Shown in pieces: positions 5,906-8,710 of a stretch of DNA of 8,710 bases (its first letter is position 1; every line of letters begins with the position of its first letter). The translations under genes and the position numbers were made by a program. The notes under the pieces are model-generated. The model did no database searches. It saw only the letters and a program-made list of their open reading frames with translations, and was not told the origin of the DNA. The DNA comes from DATJQF01 sp035505995 (lineage in GTDB: Bacteria > Bacteroidota > Bacteroidia > Bacteroidales > FEN-979): contig DATJQF010000001.1 in assembly GCA_035505995.1 (NCBI GenBank), forward strand, positions 1 to 8,710, written 5' to 3'.

Positions 5906-6574
5906 ATGAAAAGGATTTCATTATCCTCCATCACCTCCTGGAATTCTTACCTTCTCTTTTCGGTGATTTTCACGGCATTTATTGTCCCCTGTTTACCAGA
6001 GTTCATGGAACGGATATCTTTCCGGATAGGGTTTACCATGATCCTGGTTTCGGTGGTTTACTCCCTGGAAAAAAACCGTCGCATGCTGCTTATTATTTCG
6101 GGGGTCGGGATCCTGGTCGAATGGGCATCCGTTTTGCTGCACCTGCCGATCATCACGGGTATATCCCGGTCCTTCAAGGCCATATTCTTCCTGTATATTG
6201 TATTTTCACTGATCCACCAGATCGGAAGATCGAAAGAGGTCGGGCCCGCCTCGATCCTGGAAGCCATCAGCGGTTATCTCCTGCTGGGCATCGTATTTTC
6301 AAGCGCGGTTTCCATCATCATCTTTTTTGACCCTTCGGCCTTCAATTTTCCTATTGGTGCACCGGTACCTCAGGGGGACATGATCTCCATGAAAGAATCC
6401 CTGTACTTCAGTTTCGTCACGCTGGCCACCCTTGGCTACGGTGATATTGTGCCTTTGGAACCTTACTCAAGATCCCTGGCCACATTCATCGCGATTACCG
6501 GTCAATTGTACATCGCCATCATTGTTGCTCTCCTGGTGGGCAAATTTGTGGTAATTCAGCAAAATAGGGAATAA
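5906..6574 (+). CDS. Potassium-channel-like membrane protein (Ion_trans_2 pore)
   Basis: The 222-residue product looks like an inner-membrane cation channel. I see about six hydrophobic segments at roughly 14-30, 38-53, 59-79, 88-106, 116-141 and 187-212. Between the last two is a pore loop with the selectivity-filter sequence TLGYGD (175-180), followed by IVPLEPYSR. The canonical K+ filter is TVGYGD; Leu for Val at the second place is common in bacterial relatives, so K+ selectivity is likely but not proven. The first four segments lack the repeated Arg pattern of a voltage sensor, and the C-terminus ends soon after the last helix, with no RCK/TrkA-N nucleotide-binding domain. The gene follows hpdA by 47 bases in the same direction and might be read through from it, but no functional link to the decarboxylase is evident. 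The start is the ATG after CCCCCT; no clear ribosome binding site. Confidence 0.85.
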   Translation: MKRISLSSITSWNSYLLFSVIFTAFIVPCLPEFMERISFRIGFTMILVSVVYSLEKNRRMLLIISGVGILVEWASVLLHLPIITGISRSFKAIFFLYIVFSLIHQIGRSKEVGPASILEAISGYLLLGIVFSSAVSIIIFFDPSAFNFPIGAPVPQGDMISMKESLYFSFVTLATLGYGDIVPLEPYSRSLATFIAITGQLYIAIIVALLVGKFVVIQQNRE

Positions 6575-6575
6575 C

Positions 6576-6602
6576 AAAAAGAGCCGTCCTTGCGGACGGC
6601 TC
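6576..6602 (-). terminator. Rho-independent terminator of the DUF6600-like gene
   Basis: A perfect 9-bp stem, GAGCCGTCC (6581-6589) with GGACGGCTC (6594-6602), encloses a 4-base loop. Read on the minus strand, the hairpin is followed at once by TTTTTG (6580 down to 6575), a classic U-tract, and lies 24 bases after the stop of the minus-strand gene. Read on the plus strand, after the channel gene, the hairpin is followed by CTTCCTTCC rather than a T-run, so termination in that direction should be weaker. Confidence 0.88.
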
Positions 6603-6626
6603 CTTCCTTCCTGACCCCTATCCCGG

Positions 6627-7730
6627 TTATTTTCTTCTGGGTTCCGGCTTCCCCTTCTGCTGCTCCATCCTGCCCGGATTTCCCTGATTGTGATTGCCCG
6701 GCGTTACCCGCGATGACGAACCCTGTGAATAATTCCTCTGCGGAGGGTTTTCCTGTCTCTGACGCGGGGCCGGCTGGTACTGCGGAGGAGGAGTCCTTTT
6801 CACGACCGGTGACGGCGACGGACTGGGCCGGTTCCGGTTCTGTTCCGGCACCGCGGAAGGAGTGGTCCGGGTTACCGGTAAAGGAGTCCTTTCATTGACG
6901 CGGCCGTTATTTATGGCCGACCCGTTCTGACCATTGCGGTCGTAATATTTCCTGTAGGTTTCCGGAGCTGTCCGTACATTCCGGTTATCGTTACGGGTCA
7001 CCGGGGGACGATAGATCTGCAGTTTCCCGTCGCTAAGCACCTGTCCCGGCCGGGAATTATCCCTGATTTCCACGGTGCGGACATCCCTGCCGGTCACATT
7101 GCGGACCAATTTAGGATCAGGACCGGCATAGTACCTGGTATTCCGCTGCCGGTCGCTCTGAATATTGTTCAGAACTACCGAACGGTTGTAGAGCCGGTCA
7201 TTGTCGCTCCGGTTCATGTAGTAACGATCCATGTCATTACGCCCGAAGTAACGGTCCGGCAGAAAGACCCACTGCCTGGCGGGGATCCTGTAATTCCACC
7301 CGTAGGCCCAGGCTAAATTGAAGGCCGGCGGTAACGGCGCCCAACCGAAAAATCCGTCGCACTGTCTCCAGGTCACCCAGCCGGGGCCCCAATCGGTGCC
7401 GGGGATCCATGCCCAACCGTAATAGTTATCCCAGTACCACCTTCCATAGTGGAAAGGCGCCCATCCCCAGGGATAATCAGAAACCCAGGTCCAGCCGTAA
7501 CCGGTATAAACCCAGTGTCCGGCCGTCGCATAAGGATAAAAATCCGTGCCGCAATCCGGTACCCATACATACCCGTAATCCGGATTGTCCACCCAGGAGC
7601 CATAGGGGGTCAGCTCATCATAAAAAACCTGGAAGCTGATCCCGAAATCGGCCCGGGCGGTACCCGGCAACATCCACATTCCCGCTGCCAGCAGGAACAT
7701 CGTGGCGAACATTTTAATTTTTGTTTTCAT
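6627..7730 (-). CDS. Secreted Trp/Tyr-rich DUF6600-like protein with basic disordered tail
   Basis: 367 residues with three parts. A signal peptide (about 1-27): KTKIK, a hydrophobic core, then a likely signal peptidase I site after TARA (A27). An aromatic region (about 37-135) has 15 tryptophans in 99 residues and repeated blocks such as YGSWVDNPDYGYVW, GHWVYTGYGWTWV, GWAPFHYGRW, NYYGWAWIPG and FFGWAPLPP. This pattern fits the Bacteroidota/Proteobacteria secreted proteins I know as DUF6600, whose function is unknown. It contains two cysteines (C60, C124) that could form a disulfide. A C-terminal part (about 270-367) is rich in Pro, Asn, Gln, Arg and Ser, strongly basic and presumably disordered, ending in EPRRK. 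There is no lipobox cysteine, so a soluble periplasmic or exported location is more likely than a lipoprotein. It is convergent with the channel gene and divergent from the aminotransferase, and is likely monocistronic. The ATG at 7728-7730 directly begins the signal peptide. Confidence 0.8.
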   Translation of the reverse strand: MKTKIKMFATMFLLAAGMWMLPGTARADFGISFQVFYDELTPYGSWVDNPDYGYVWVPDCGTDFYPYATAGHWVYTGYGWTWVSDYPWGWAPFHYGRWYWDNYYGWAWIPGTDWGPGWVTWRQCDGFFGWAPLPPAFNLAWAYGWNYRIPARQWVFLPDRYFGRNDMDRYYMNRSDNDRLYNRSVVLNNIQSDRQRNTRYYAGPDPKLVRNVTGRDVRTVEIRDNSRPGQVLSDGKLQIYRPPVTRNDNRNVRTAPETYRKYYDRNGQNGSAINNGRVNERTPLPVTRTTPSAVPEQNRNRPSPSPSPVVKRTPPPQYQPAPRQRQENPPQRNYSQGSSSRVTPGNHNQGNPGRMEQQKGKPEPRRK

Positions 7731-7753
7731 GGCTTCAGGTTTTGATGATGCTC

Positions 7754-7781
7754 CCGGAAAAGCAAACGGTGTTCCGGAAAA
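7754..7781. repeat. CCGGAAAA direct repeat upstream of the DUF6600-like gene
   Basis: CCGGAAAA occurs at 7754-7761 and 7774-7781, a 20-base period that puts both copies on about the same helix face. They lie 24-51 bases upstream of the minus-strand ATG, where a regulator of that gene could bind. Chance occurrence is quite possible, since CCGGAAA-like words are frequent in this genome's sequence. Confidence 0.25.
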
Positions 7782-7833
7782 ACAGGGATTAACTTTTTTT
7801 AAGAATTTGCGGTTCTCCGAAAATTTTTTGAAA

Positions 7834-7862
7834 TTTGCTTATCCGTCAGACACTTATTTTTC
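7834..7862 (+). promoter_or_regulatory. Candidate promoter of the aminotransferase gene
   Basis: TATTTTTC (7855-7862) matches TAnnTTTG at all but the last base, and a TTTG at 7834-7837 lies 17 bases upstream as a possible -33 element; the usual spacing is slightly longer. The predicted transcript start would be close to the ATG at 7873. The rest of the 142-base divergent gap is AT-rich, with no other gene. Confidence 0.3.
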
Positions 7863-7872
7863 CAGCATATCT

Positions 7873-8710
7873 ATGAAAGAAACTCCCATTAACTACGAAG
7901 TCGTCCGCAAACATATCCGGGAAAGCAAGATCCGGAATATAGGCCGGGCCTCGATCCGGGAAATCAAACGGTTGATATCCAACATTGAAAACGAAACCGG
8001 GGATCAGTTCATCCGGATGGAAATGGGCGTGCCCGGACTTCCTCCGCTTAAGATCGGAACCGATGCCGAGATTGAGTCGTTAAAGACCGGGATTGCAGCG
8101 ATCTATCCGGATATTGAAGGAATTCCGGCCCTTAAGAAAGAGATCTCCCGGTTCGTGAAGCTGTTCCTGGATATCCAGGTGAATGAAGCCCATTGTGTTC
8201 CCACGGTCGGATCGATGCAGGGAGGATTCGCGTCGTTCCTCACCCTGGCCCGCATGCAAAAGGACCGCGACACCACGCTTTTTATTGATCCCGGATTCCC
8301 GGTCCACAAGCAGCAGCATCATGTCCTGGGACAGAAATATGAGACGTTCGACGTTTATAATTTCCGCGGGGATAAACTGAAGGATAAGATCGAATCTTAT
8401 CTTAAGAAAGGCAATATCCACTCCATTCTTTATTCCAATCCCAACAATCCCTCCTGGATCTGCTTCAGCGAGCACGAGCTCAGGATCATTGGTGAGCTGG
8501 CCACCCGCTATCATGTGATCATCGTGGAAGATCTCGCCTATTTCGGCATGGATTTCAGGAAAGATTATTCAAAGCCGGGTGTTCCGCCGTTCCAGCCCAC
8601 GGTGGCGCGATATACCGATAATTATATCCTGCTGATATCCAGCTCCAAGGTTTTCAGCTACGCCGGTCAGCGCATCTCCTCGCTGGTCATCTCCGACAAG
8701 CTCTTTGATC
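7873..8710 (+). CDS. PLP-dependent aminotransferase, class I/II, 3' end missing
   Basis: 279 codons of an open frame, cut by the right edge; complete fold-type-I aminotransferases are usually around 400-430 residues. The N-terminal part has the MEMGVPGLPP substrate-side motif (about 51-60) and YPDIEGIPALKKEI. The PLP-site residues are visible: GSMQGGF for the phosphate-side loop, YSNPNNPSW with Asn192, VEDLAYFGMDF with Asp220 and Tyr223 for the pyridine ring, and SSSKVFSYAGQRI with the Schiff-base Lys259. Amino acid specificity cannot be told from the sequence; aspartate, aromatic or branched-chain donors are all possible. A role in making 4-hydroxyphenylpyruvate, upstream of the hpd substrate, is conceivable but rests only on proximity, and an opposite-strand gene separates them. 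The ATG at 7873 begins a natural N-terminus. It is divergent from the DUF6600-like gene. Confidence 0.9.
   Translation, partial: MKETPINYEVVRKHIRESKIRNIGRASIREIKRLISNIENETGDQFIRMEMGVPGLPPLKIGTDAEIESLKTGIAAIYPDIEGIPALKKEISRFVKLFLDIQVNEAHCVPTVGSMQGGFASFLTLARMQKDRDTTLFIDPGFPVHKQQHHVLGQKYETFDVYNFRGDKLKDKIESYLKKGNIHSILYSNPNNPSWICFSEHELRIIGELATRYHVIIVEDLAYFGMDFRKDYSKPGVPPFQPTVARYTDNYILLISSSKVFSYAGQRISSLVISDKLFD

Noticed and set aside
7873..8710. The aminotransferase as a member of the hpd pathway
   Set aside because: It is separated from hpdBCA by the channel gene and an opposite-strand gene with its own terminator, and its substrate cannot be read from the sequence.

Overview
The window looks like chromosomal DNA of an anaerobic or facultatively anaerobic member of the Bacteroidota, probably order Bacteroidales. 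Four things point there: upstream regions with boxes matching the Bacteroidota -7 consensus TAnnTTTG, starts without clear Shine-Dalgarno sequences, AT-rich gaps between moderately GC-rich genes, and the gene set (MurL-like epimerase, YqgE, a DUF6600-like secreted protein). The order-level assignment is inference. No tRNA, rRNA, CRISPR array, transposase or phage gene was seen. No stretch longer than about 150 bases lacks a gene.

Layout. (1) Positions 1-1185, minus strand: a MurL-type epimerase gene running off the left edge. (2) A short divergent region, 1186-1238, with two candidate promoters that face each other. (3) 1239-1799, plus strand: yqgE/algH. (4) 1800-1932: a gap with small direct repeats, a perfect 14-bp palindrome and a candidate promoter. 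(5) 1933-5858, plus strand: a complete three-gene 4-hydroxyphenylacetate decarboxylase system in the order large glycyl-radical subunit (hpdB), small iron-sulfur subunit (hpdC), radical-SAM activase (hpdA). (6) 5906-6574, plus strand: a six-segment potassium-channel-like protein. (7) 6627-7730, minus strand: a secreted Trp/Tyr-rich protein with a basic low-complexity tail, convergent with the channel and ending in a strong hairpin terminator at 6576-6602. (8) 7873-8710, plus strand: a PLP fold-type-I aminotransferase running off the right edge.

The centrepiece is hpdBCA. HpdA would use S-adenosylmethionine to place a radical on Gly876 of HpdB. HpdB with HpdC would then decarboxylate 4-hydroxyphenylacetate, a tyrosine fermentation product, to p-cresol and CO2. 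Every residue I remember as catalytic or substrate-binding in the clostridial enzyme has a counterpart here at a constant offset of +3. The interesting departures are in the metal sites: HpdC has a cysteine where the clostridial subunit has an unusual histidine ligand, and HpdA has an aspartate in place of one ferredoxin-type cysteine. The system itself is known; those variations and the palindrome over its candidate promoter are the parts most worth checking. The flanking genes are housekeeping or envelope genes with no evident link to the decarboxylase.
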